Shown here: piece after piece, positions 33,436 to 40,526 of the stretch
Position numbering within the stretch: position 1 is the stretch's first letter
How the letters are laid out: each line of letters begins with the position of its first letter
Assembly (NCBI RefSeq): GCF_004799665.1
Contig: NZ_CP031310.1
Coordinates: 1,728,887-1,792,886, forward strand
Reading direction: 5' to 3'
From: Halapricum salinum
GTDB lineage: Archaea > Halobacteriota > Halobacteria > Halobacteriales > Haloarculaceae
DNA: 64,000 nucleotides
Notes under the pieces: model-generated
Databases searched by the model: none
Told to the model about the DNA's origin: nothing
Seen by the model: the letters and a program-made list of their open reading frames with translations, nothing else
Translations under genes and position numbers: made by a program

Positions 33436-34464
33436 ATGCCCGTAGACCGGACCGACCGGCCGGAGTTCGGGGGGTACGTCCAGAAGGTGCCCGACGCGAT
33501 CGTCACGGCCGACGCCGAGACCAGAGACATCGTCGACGTGAGCCCGTCGGCAACCGACTTTTTCGGCTACTCGACCGATCAACTGCAGTCGATGGACGTG
33601 CTCGATCTCCACCCGGCCGACCAGCGAGAGCGGTACGAACAACTGTTCGAGACGCATCTGGCGAACCAGCCGGCCATCATCTCCAGATTCGAGGACGGCT
33701 CGTCCGTCGTCGTGGCCACGGCCGACGGCCAGCACCGACCCGTCGAGATCAACGCGTGGCTCGTCGACGAGGGGTCCGAGACCAGGTTCCGGGGCGTGTT
33801 CCGGGATATCACCGATCGCCTGGAGAAAGAGAACAGTCTGCAGCGACAGAACGAGCGTCTCGACGAGTTCGCAAGCGTCATCTCACACGATCTGCGTAAC
33901 CCCTTGAGCGTCGCCGAGGGGCGAGCTACCCTGGCCGCCGACGAATGCGAGAGCGAACATATAGATCACATCCTCTCGGCACTGGAACGGATGGAGGCGA
34001 TCGTCGACGACACCCTGACGCTGGCTCGAAACGGCGAGACTGTCGGGCAGACAGAGTCGGTCTCGATCACGGACGTGGTCGGGCAGTGCTGGGGGATGGT
34101 CGAGACCGCGGACGCGACCCTGGTGATCGAAGACGAGTTGGAGTTCGAGGCGGACGCTCACCGACTCCAGCAGATCTTCGAGAATTTGCTCAGGAACGCG
34201 ATCGAACACAACGACGACGACGTGACGATCCGGGTGGGTCGAGCGGGCGAGGGGTCGATCTACTTCGAAGACGACGGCGAGGGGATCCCGGCCGACCAGC
34301 GCGCCACCATCTTCGAGCCGGGATACACCTCCAGCACTGACGGGACCGGATTCGGCCTGACGATCGTCAATCGACTCGCAGAGGCCCACGGCTGGACTGT
34401 CACGGTGAGCGAAAGCGACGAGGGCGGAGCGCGCTTCGAGTTCGCCGGCGTCGAGATCGACTGA
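33436..34464 (+). CDS. PAS-domain sensor histidine kinase
   Basis: The 342-residue protein has a PAS domain (about residues 12-125, DAIVTADAETRDIVDVSPSATDFFGYS) and the PAC-like end FRGVFRDITDR. The dimerisation/phosphoacceptor helix is EFASVISHDLRNPLS with His151. The HATPase domain has NLLRNAIEHN (N box), YFEDDGEGIP (G1) and GTGFGLTIVNRL (G2). No membrane segment is present, so it is a cytoplasmic sensor. No response regulator is adjacent, so the partner is unknown. Typical of the many orphan haloarchaeal kinases. Confidence 0.92.
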   Translation: MPVDRTDRPEFGGYVQKVPDAIVTADAETRDIVDVSPSATDFFGYSTDQLQSMDVLDLHPADQRERYEQLFETHLANQPAIISRFEDGSSVVVATADGQHRPVEINAWLVDEGSETRFRGVFRDITDRLEKENSLQRQNERLDEFASVISHDLRNPLSVAEGRATLAADECESEHIDHILSALERMEAIVDDTLTLARNGETVGQTESVSITDVVGQCWGMVETADATLVIEDELEFEADAHRLQQIFENLLRNAIEHNDDDVTIRVGRAGEGSIYFEDDGEGIPADQRATIFEPGYTSSTDGTGFGLTIVNRLAEAHGWTVTVSESDEGGARFEFAGVEID

Positions 34465-34485
34465 TCGACTCGACGAGACGTGGGG

Positions 34486-35634
34486 CTACTCGTCAGATAG
34501 TTGCCCGGCGGTCTCGGCAACCAGTTTTCTGGCTTCGACGATGGCGTCGCTCTCCCGGAGGACGTCGATCGCGCCGTCGACCGGCCCGATGGGGTGGCGG
34601 TGGAGACCGACGACGATCACGTGGTCCTCACCGTCGCCGCGGACGACGTGCAGGCCGACGCCCCAGCCTTCGGCGTCGCCGCCGAGGACGCCGACGTAAC
34701 TCTCGATGTCGGCTTCGTTCCCGAGCAGGGTCGCGGTCGAGGGTCCATTCTGGGGTGAGACGCGCTCGGGGCCAACCTCGACCGTGAACGCAGTCCCCTC
34801 GCCGAAACCGGCCTCCTTGAGCAGGTTCTGGACGGCGTCGCGCCGGAGCAGGTCGTCGGTGTCGACGTACGAGAGCGGATTTGCCGAGTTACCCGAGACC
34901 TTGGCGTTCGGCGTCGAGAGGACCGCGACGCCGAAGGAGACACCGCCCATCGGGGCCGGCCGCGGGAGCGCACTCCGGAAGTCGACGTCCGCGGGTTGTT
35001 CGGGAGCGTCGGCGGGCCAGTTGCTGGTGACGTTGTCGCCCGGCATCACCACGAGCACGTCGGCGGGTTCGAACGTCTCGCCGTCCTCGACCGGCCGGGC
35101 CGAGAACACCGATGGCTCGGCACCGAAGATCTCCTCGAAGCGGCGCGGCCCCGTCGGGACGACGACTGATCTGGCCCGTTCGATCTTCTCGACGGCGAGT
35201 TCGAGTTCTTCGACGTTAACGTCGCTCCCGCGGGCGAGCCAGTCACGGCCGGCCGTGGCGGCCCCGCCGTCGCCCGTGAGCGGGGTCCAGCTCTGAGCGG
35301 GCAGGACGTCACGGAGGTCGAGAACGTAGGCGTCGCCCAGCGGGACGGTTCCGGCGACGTCGATGGCGTCTCCGGGGACGAGGACCATCGAGTCGTCGAG
35401 GCCCTCTCGCATCGCGATCTTGATCTCCACTTTACCGTCGGCGGCACCGGGTGTGACGAGACTGACGTTCCGGGCGTCGACGGTCGGCGCACCGTCGAGC
35501 ATCCCCAGTGGAATCTCGGACACTCCGAGGTCAGCGGCGTCGAAGACGACTGCGCCGTGGCTCACGAGGCCGCCGTTGCTGCGCTCGACGAACCGCCCCA
35601 TCGCCGTGCGGAGCGGCCCCATCCGGTCGACCAT
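34486..35634 (-). CDS. DUF6517-like protein, main part of a two-ORF lipoprotein unit
   Basis: The 382-residue protein starts MVDRMGPLRTAMGRFVERSN and has no signal peptide of its own. Blocks SFGVAVLSTPNAKVSGNSANPLSYV, NGPSTATLLGNE and VGLHVVRGDGEDHVIVVGLHRHP resemble the haloarchaeal DUF6517 lipoprotein family (from memory, not a search). Its ATG overlaps the stop codon of the upstream 97-residue Tat-lipoprotein ORF (TGATG). The two are coupled, and together would equal one ordinary family member with signal, lipobox and body. Either it is a natural two-subunit arrangement or a split gene. Function unknown. Confidence 0.55.
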   Translation of the reverse strand: MVDRMGPLRTAMGRFVERSNGGLVSHGAVVFDAADLGVSEIPLGMLDGAPTVDARNVSLVTPGAADGKVEIKIAMREGLDDSMVLVPGDAIDVAGTVPLGDAYVLDLRDVLPAQSWTPLTGDGGAATAGRDWLARGSDVNVEELELAVEKIERARSVVVPTGPRRFEEIFGAEPSVFSARPVEDGETFEPADVLVVMPGDNVTSNWPADAPEQPADVDFRSALPRPAPMGGVSFGVAVLSTPNAKVSGNSANPLSYVDTDDLLRRDAVQNLLKEAGFGEGTAFTVEVGPERVSPQNGPSTATLLGNEADIESYVGVLGGDAEGWGVGLHVVRGDGEDHVIVVGLHRHPIGPVDGAIDVLRESDAIVEARKLVAETAGQLSDE

Positions 35635-35927
35635 CACAGCCCCCCGAGCGCCGCCGCTCGCGAGTAGACCGCCGTGTGGCTGGTGACGCTGACCGAGACG
35701 TTACCGTCCGCGGCGCTCTCGCTGAACGAGAGCGTGTCCTGAGATACCTCTCTCAACTGCAACCGTTCCTGGGCGTCGGTCGAGAGACCGACCGGGGAGG
35801 CCTCGAACGACTGGTTCGTAATCCCCTCACAGCCCGCGAGCGCTGCCACTGTCCCCACGCTGAGTGCGGCGAGAAACGAACGGCGGCGTACGAACGGGTC
35901 CCCCTGCCCATTGCTATTCCTTCCCAT
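35634..35927 (-). CDS. short Tat lipoprotein, N-terminal half of split DUF6517-like unit
   Basis: The 97-residue protein starts MGRNSNGQGDPFVRRRSFLA with a twin-arginine signal and lipobox ALAGC. About 65 residues follow (ASPVGLSTDAQERLQL, SVSVTSHTAVYSRAAALGGL), corresponding to the N-terminal strand region of DUF6517-type proteins. The frame ends exactly where the next ORF begins (stop TGA shares bases with the ATG). If translation does not re-initiate productively, the downstream protein would be cytoplasmic. A frameshift or split is suspected. Confidence 0.6.
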   Translation of the reverse strand: MGRNSNGQGDPFVRRRSFLAALSVGTVAALAGCEGITNQSFEASPVGLSTDAQERLQLREVSQDTLSFSESAADGNVSVSVTSHTAVYSRAAALGGL

Positions 35928-36020
35928 GGTTCGAAAATATACGACGTGAGCTGATTTATCATTTTGGGTATATTCGAACCCGCCGTTCGACGGGCCGAGA
36001 CGATTCGACCCACACGATAC

Positions 36021-36782
36021 TCACTCCGATAGCGTCGCACTCACTTGCTTTCCGCTGAGGACTTCCGGCACGATGACTTCGTCGGCACCGACTCTGCGCG
36101 CCAGCGCCTCGTCCATCTGGTCGCCTGCGCGGACGACTACCGAAACTGTCGGCGCGAGCTGGGTCGCCGTCACCGTAATCTGGGTGTTGACGTTCGTGTC
36201 GTCGACCGCTCCGACCACCGTCGCCGCTCGTTCGACGCCCGCTTCGCCGAGTATCGACTGCTCGCGAGCGTCGCCCTCGATCGCGAGGTGGCCGTCTTCG
36301 ATCGCCTGTTCGTACTGTGCCTGCTGACACTCGACGACTACGACTGACTGCTCTTCGGCTTCAAGGCCCGCGGCCACGGTCTTTCCGAAGGTGCCGTAGC
36401 CACAGACGACCACGTGGTCGTCGAGATCGTCGACTTGCTGTTGGAGTTGCATATGCGTGAGTTCCTCGCTTATCTGTCCACCGAACGCTGCCGATACCGC
36501 CGTTTCGCCGGCCCACAACCCTGCCAGGATCAGACCGACGAGGATCACGATCGCGTAGGCTTTGACCAGCCGGGCGGGACCACCGTGGTGCTGGAAGTAC
36601 AGTTCGATGCTCGTCGGATCGAGCAACCAGAACGACGCGTTCACAGGGCCGATACCAGCCAGGACGACGAAGCCGACGACGCCCGCGACCGCGATCACAC
36701 CGAAAGTCACAACCGGCCGCAACAGCCGCCGGACTAGCGGGCGCTCGGCGGCCGCACCGAGGACTCTACTCGCCTTGACCAT
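36021..36782 (-). CDS. two-helix membrane protein with RCK/TrkA-N NAD-binding domain
   Basis: The 253-residue protein has two hydrophobic helices (about residues 23-45 and 73-95). A TrkA-N/RCK domain follows: HVVVCGYGTFGKTVAAGL (Rossmann GxGxxG, about 123-140), VVVVECQQAQYEQA with the acidic ribose-binding end, and IEGDAREQSILGEAGVERA. This is the architecture of a two-TM potassium channel, but the segment between the helices (NASFWLLDPTSIELYFQHHGG) has no TVGYGD-type selectivity filter. It may therefore be a regulatory partner or an altered channel. The C-terminal TrkA-C domain is also absent. Confidence 0.75.
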   Translation of the reverse strand: MVKASRVLGAAAERPLVRRLLRPVVTFGVIAVAGVVGFVVLAGIGPVNASFWLLDPTSIELYFQHHGGPARLVKAYAIVILVGLILAGLWAGETAVSAAFGGQISEELTHMQLQQQVDDLDDHVVVCGYGTFGKTVAAGLEAEEQSVVVVECQQAQYEQAIEDGHLAIEGDAREQSILGEAGVERAATVVGAVDDTNVNTQITVTATQLAPTVSVVVRAGDQMDEALARRVGADEVIVPEVLSGKQVSATLSE

Positions 36783-37018
36783 CGAACCCTATGGTTCCGA
36801 CGACAGTTGACTGACCAGTCACGACGATTTCGACCGTCTCTGTCGCTGTCCAGTCTGTCCCGCCATTCGATATAGTGGTTTCTGATACGGTCACGGTTGG
36901 CCATATTTCTGGACGCTTGGCCATGATTTGACTATAATTGCATTAATACCGCGGCAGGTAATAGGTATTACTACGACATGATAAATAAGTAGGATATCGC
37001 AGAGAGACTCCGTCCCAG
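36783..37018. other. AT-rich intergenic region left of the insertion
   Basis: It contains an inverted repeat TAATACC (36944-36950)/GGTATTA (36964-36970), two copies of TTGGCCAT 28 bp apart (36888 and 36916), and TATA-like TGATAAATAAG near 36980. No ORF of note. The promoter of the RCK gene should lie here. Confidence 0.4.
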
Positions 37019-37073
37019 TTACGCGGCAGGGAGGATGACGGCGTCCTCGACGGTGACGCCGCCCTCGGCGGCG
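37019..37073 (-). repeat. left copy of duplicated amylase 3' end (attachment-site-like)
   Basis: This 55-bp stretch matches 38299-38353, the true 3' end of the GH13 gene, at 52 positions, including 42 identical consecutive bases. On the minus strand it reads AAEGGVTVEDAVILPAA followed by TAA. All three differences are synonymous (CTC/CTG, CCT/CCG, GCC/GCA). The two copies are exactly 1,280 bp apart and bracket a low-GC segment, the arrangement expected when an element integrates at a gene's 3' end. Confidence 0.8.
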
Positions 37074-37208
37074 TCTGTCGCCCTAGGCGACGCGCAACTG
37101 TCGAGTGGGAGCCAGCGAGACGAACGGAGTGAGTCTCTCCCTGTTCCCTAGGGGCAGGCAGCGTTTGTCGGCTTCTGTCATTCCTAAGGGCCAGCGAGAC
37201 GCACTTAA

Positions 37209-37241
37209 CAAAAAATCAGATACGGCCGCAAGAAATCTGAT
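37209..37241 (-). terminator. intrinsic terminator of the 144-residue lipoprotein gene
   Basis: Directly after the stop codon, on the minus strand, ATCAGAT (37241-37235) pairs with ATCTGAT (37221-37215), followed by a T6 run (complement of AAAAAA at 37210-37215) and TTAAG. Stem plus U-tract immediately after the stop fits a strong terminator. Confidence 0.65.
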
Positions 37242-37676
37242 CTAACACAGGGATTCGTCTGCCCCTGTTGTGGCCGTGTAGATGTCGTAGTCTCCACCCT
37301 CAGAGATGTGTAGTTTTGCTATGTGACACGTCTTCGAGTGTGGCTCGTCGAACACGAAACTCAGCCACTCTCGGTCGTCGAAACGTCCACGGAACGTGTA
37401 CTGCTCGACAGAAGCGGGCCAGTCACGTTCGACTACGATGGTGCTGGTGGTGTCTCTATCAGCAGCACTACCGACTGAGTATCTCTCGTTGTAGACGAGA
37501 TCCCCATCCGCATATAGTTCAATTTCTGCATCGTGTGGGGCGTCGTCGAAGTTGGAAATCTCTATCTTTCCCAGTGTTACCTTCGACGAACTTGTGTCAG
37601 CTTCATCTCCTGAGTCTGTGAGACAACCACTACTGACTATTACGATTCCTGCGCCAAGGAGTTCTCGTCGATACAT
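37242..37676 (-). CDS. secreted lipoprotein of unknown function, inside the insertion
   Basis: The 144-residue protein starts MYRRELLGAGIVIVSSGCLT. It has a short hydrophobic signal with arginines and a lipobox-like SSGC at Cys18. A Ser/Asp-rich linker follows, then a beta-rich domain (IEISNFDDAPHDAEIELYAD, STIVVERDWPASVEQYTFRGRF). This beta-sandwich pattern is common in small haloarchaeal lipoproteins near insertion hot spots. GC is lower than in flanking genes. It lies between the two copies of the amylase 3' end and ends in its own terminator. Confidence 0.6.
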   Translation of the reverse strand: MYRRELLGAGIVIVSSGCLTDSGDEADTSSSKVTLGKIEISNFDDAPHDAEIELYADGDLVYNERYSVGSAADRDTTSTIVVERDWPASVEQYTFRGRFDDREWLSFVFDEPHSKTCHIAKLHISEGGDYDIYTATTGADESLC

Positions 37677-37688
37677 AGAGAATGCTCT

Positions 37689-38030
37689 TTATTCAGAGGT
37701 AACCGTTATTGGTGGATTATGAAGGATGTATATGGGCTCTCTGGCTTGTCTTAATTCATTAATTCTTGACTCTGTTAGACCCAATGATCCTCCTCTCTGT
37801 TCGATATCCTTAGGTTTAACTTTTTCCACTTTTAGCCTTCTTCTTTCTTGGTCTGTCATCTCTTCCGGATGCAATTCGGCTAGGGTTTCTGGGTGACGTA
37901 TGTCGGATTCTGAAGTGGACCAGTCGGAAGATGTAGTTGACAATGAATATGGTCCTATATCACTTCCCCCACCCCAGAAATCCATCCGCCAAGCAATTTC
38001 GGTTTTGCCGTACCCTGACTCAGCATCCAC
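37689..38030 (-). CDS. hypothetical protein inside the insertion, start uncertain
   Basis: A frame of 113 codons from a GTG at 38030 (MDAESGYGKTEIAWRMDFWG...) has a C-terminal half rich in charged residues (MTDQERRRLKVEKVKPKDIE). It ends PIYILHNPPITVTSE 12 bp before the lipoprotein gene's ATG. An in-frame ATG at 37985 would give 98 residues. The frame is open upstream of the GTG back to a TAG at about 38101, without a better start, so it may be a 5'-truncated gene. No family recognised. Confidence 0.4.
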   Translation of the reverse strand: MDAESGYGKTEIAWRMDFWGGGSDIGPYSLSTTSSDWSTSESDIRHPETLAELHPEEMTDQERRRLKVEKVKPKDIEQRGGSLGLTESRINELRQAREPIYILHNPPITVTSE

Positions 38031-38067
38031 GTATGCTGATGCTGTTGCCGGTCTGCTTAGTGTTCGA

Positions 38068-38298
38068 ATGATGAATTCAAGCCTGATCGCCGCTGGACTC
38101 TACGCCGGGCTCCTCAGCGGTCTCGTACTCGTACACCCGTTCATTCTGGGGATCGGAGACGGCGGATCGCAGGTGGTGCTGTTCAGCCTGATGAGTACCG
38201 TTGCGATCGTGTGCGCCGCCACCGTGTTCAGGACATCGCTCGTCAGGTGGGTGGCTGAAACGGAAGGGCGACCGCTCGATAGTGGAAAACGTGCGGAC
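38068..38298 (+). pseudogene. small membrane-protein gene that loses its 3' end at the insertion border
   Basis: From ATG at 38068 (or 38071) the plus strand encodes MMNSSLIAAGLYAGLLSGLV and a second hydrophobic helix (QVVLFSLMSTVAIVCAATVF), a credible two-helix membrane protein. The frame has no stop of its own. It runs straight into the antisense of the amylase gene at 38299. The simplest reading is a gene truncated by the rearrangement that created the duplicated amylase end. Confidence 0.4.
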
Positions 38299-38353
38299 TT
38301 ACGCTGCCGGCAGGATGACGGCGTCCTCGACGGTGACGCCGCCCTCGGCGGCG
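38299..38353 (-). repeat. right copy of duplicated amylase 3' end (native gene end)
   Basis: These are the final codons and stop of the GH13 gene. The sequence is repeated 1,280 bp to the left (37019-37073) with three synonymous differences. See the left copy for the comparison. Confidence 0.8.
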
Positions 38354-40215
38354 ACGTTCTCGCCGGTGATCTGGTCGACGGCGTCGACTTCCTCGTCACC
38401 GAGGCCGACGACCTCGGTACCTTCCGAGAAGTTCAGCACGACGACGTAGCGGCCGTCCTCGCCGTCGCGGGCGAAGGCCGTCACGCTGTCGGTGTCGCTC
38501 TCGTAGTCGATGGATTCGAAGTCTGCCTGGACGTGGAGCGCGTCGATCTCTTCCCAGGTCTGGGTCAGGTCACGGTGGAAGTCCTGCAGGTCCTCGTTGG
38601 CGTACTCCCAGTGGATGTGCCCGCGGCGCTGGCGCTCGCCGATCTCCTGGCCGGCGTAGACCATCGGGATACCCGGAACCGTGAAGGCGGCCGTCGCGGC
38701 CGCGCGGACGGCGTGTTCGCCACACTGCTCGATGTAGCGGTCCTCGTCGTGGTTCTCGATGTAGGTCAGGAAGCCGGCGTGGTCGGGGAAGCCGACGTGA
38801 TAGCGGTTGTCGATGGAGTCGAAGATCTGGTCGGCGGGCTCGTTGCCCTGGCCGATCTGGAGCAGATCGAAGTACAGCCCGGCGTCGAAGTGGACGTCGA
38901 AACAGAGGTTGTGGAAGTCCGCGACGTACGGGATCGTCTCGTCCATCAGGAGGAACTCGCTGTCTTTCTCCTTGGTCAGGTCGTGGATCTCCTGCCAGAA
39001 CGGTCGCGGGACGGCCCACGCCATGTCACAGCGGAAGCCGTCGACCTCGTCGGCCCACTTCTCGACGGCGTCGAGCAGGTAGCGGCGAACCTCGAGGTTG
39101 TCGTAGTTGAAGTTCGCGATGTACGGCCAGTCGAAGTACGTGTCCGGAACCGAGTTCTCCTCGTCCTGCCAGTCGTACCAGTCGACGTACTTCGGATCGC
39201 CCTGTTCGGCCTTCTTGAAGAACTCGTGTTCGCGCGCGGAGTGGTTGAGCACGAGGTCGAACAGGACCTTCATGTCCCTGTCGTGGGCTTCCTCGACGAG
39301 GCGGTGGAAGTGCTCTTCGCCGCCCAGATCGTCTGCAATCGAGTAGAAGTCCGTGATGTTGTAGCCGTGATCGAAGTCGTCGTTCTGCAGGACGGGGGTG
39401 AACCACAGCGTGTTCAGCCCGAGGTCCTGGATGTAGTCCAGTTCCTCGACGATGGCTTCGAGGATCGACTGGCCCTCTTCGGGCTCGACGAACCCGCGGA
39501 CGTACAGTTCGTAACAGGACATGCCGTCGGTCCACTCCGGCGGCTCGTTCAGCCGGTCGACGCCGCCGTCGGCGTGGATCGAGACGGTGTCCGGGACGCT
39601 GTACTGGTTGCCGATCGCGACACCGTGGATTCGGACCGGCTCCTCGACGGCCGACAGCGGTGCGCGGAACTCGTAGCCCTCGATCTCGTACTCCGCGAGG
39701 TCGTCGCGGTCGTCGACGAAGAACTCGACGTCCAGCTCTTCGTCGGGTGCCTTGGGCGCGGTCTTTGGGTGGGCCGTGATGACGACCTCGTCGCCGACGC
39801 GCTCGCCCGTGAGGGTGATCCGGGGGCGACCCTGCTCGCCGACCTTTCGACCGAGACCGGAACCGGCACCGCTGCCGGAACCGCTGCGACCGCCGATTCC
39901 CGAGCCGGAGACGCCCGAGATACCGCTGTAGCCGCTGTAGCCGCTGCGACCGGGCTGGTGGGTGACCGACTTGTCGCTGGGGTAGACCCGGACGGTCAAC
40001 TCGTGGGTGCCGTCCGGCGCGTCGAGACGGACGGTGTAGGTGCCGGGCTCGTCCGGCGTGATGTATGCGATGGGGTCCTCACCGAACGCGACGTCGCTTT
40101 CCTCTGGCGCGTCCGCGACTGACCAGTCGTAGGTTCCTTCGGGATCCGGATCCCTCGGTGCTAGTTCGTGCGTCTCTCCGACCGCCATGAACCGAGTCGG
40201 GCCTGGATGGTGCAT
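38299..40215 (-). CDS. GH13 alpha-amylase/cyclomaltodextrinase-type enzyme with N-terminal beta domain
   Basis: The 638-residue protein starts MHHPGPTRFMAVGETHELAP. An N-terminal Ig/PKD-like beta domain (to about 95) is followed by a Gly/Ser linker (GRSGYSGYSGISGVSGSGIG) and a second beta domain. The TIM-barrel has the four GH13 regions: VLFDLVLNH (I), GFRCDMA with the nucleophile Asp (about 398), LMDETIP with the acid Glu (about 424) and IENHDEDR (IV). No signal peptide is present, so it is cytoplasmic, suited to imported maltodextrins. The ATG at 40215 is preferred over an upstream TTG. It is divergent from glgP. Its 3' end is duplicated at 37019. Confidence 0.9.
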   Translation of the reverse strand: MHHPGPTRFMAVGETHELAPRDPDPEGTYDWSVADAPEESDVAFGEDPIAYITPDEPGTYTVRLDAPDGTHELTVRVYPSDKSVTHQPGRSGYSGYSGISGVSGSGIGGRSGSGSGAGSGLGRKVGEQGRPRITLTGERVGDEVVITAHPKTAPKAPDEELDVEFFVDDRDDLAEYEIEGYEFRAPLSAVEEPVRIHGVAIGNQYSVPDTVSIHADGGVDRLNEPPEWTDGMSCYELYVRGFVEPEEGQSILEAIVEELDYIQDLGLNTLWFTPVLQNDDFDHGYNITDFYSIADDLGGEEHFHRLVEEAHDRDMKVLFDLVLNHSAREHEFFKKAEQGDPKYVDWYDWQDEENSVPDTYFDWPYIANFNYDNLEVRRYLLDAVEKWADEVDGFRCDMAWAVPRPFWQEIHDLTKEKDSEFLLMDETIPYVADFHNLCFDVHFDAGLYFDLLQIGQGNEPADQIFDSIDNRYHVGFPDHAGFLTYIENHDEDRYIEQCGEHAVRAAATAAFTVPGIPMVYAGQEIGERQRRGHIHWEYANEDLQDFHRDLTQTWEEIDALHVQADFESIDYESDTDSVTAFARDGEDGRYVVVLNFSEGTEVVGLGDEEVDAVDQITGENVAAEGGVTVEDAVILPAA

Positions 40216-40462
40216 GTGTACGTGAGAAAGCGACCGCACCTTCAATCAATCTTCCGACATCGTTTCCCCTTTCGCACGCTACTCTCCCGAAAAAACGATA
40301 TAGATAGCGTCTGGCGCCCGGATAACTGCCCAGAAAACGCCTGTGATAGTTCGCTCCATTATATTCATACGACACAATACATACCCGAAAATTGTCTGTT
40401 TTCCGACGTTCCCGAGGGATTCGATATAGTGACTTTCAGCCTTTCTCAAGGACATATTAGCT

Positions 40463-40490
40463 TTGTTGAAATAAAACAACAACAGTTTTA
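40463..40490 (+). promoter_or_regulatory. glgP promoter with inverted repeat TTGTTG-N8-CAACAA
   Basis: TTGTTG (40463-40468) and CAACAA (40477-40482) are exact complements with an 8-bp AT-only spacer. The TATA-like AGTTTTAGG (40483-40491) follows at once and is about 37 bp before the chosen ATG. The position suggests a regulator site at the BRE/TATA of the glucan phosphorylase promoter. The rest of 40216-40526 holds the amylase promoter on the other strand and no ORF. Confidence 0.45.
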
Positions 40491-40526
40491 GGCAGTGGTC
40501 TGCATAGCTACCAGAAGGTGGAGCAT

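Noticed and set aside
37019-37073. Simple tandem duplication of the whole amylase gene
   Set aside because: Only the final 55 bp are shared. Sequence on either side of the left copy shows no amylase similarity, so a 3'-end attachment-type duplication fits better.
37900-40122. 740-codon plus-strand frame covering the GH13 gene
   Set aside because: Beyond 38298 it is antisense to a well-supported GH13 enzyme. Only the first part (38068-38298) looks like a real, truncated membrane protein.
40430-40445. Additional copy of the 82-bp palindromic element (ATATAGTGACTTTC)
   Set aside because: Only the first few bases match. There is no inner stem and no opposite arm.
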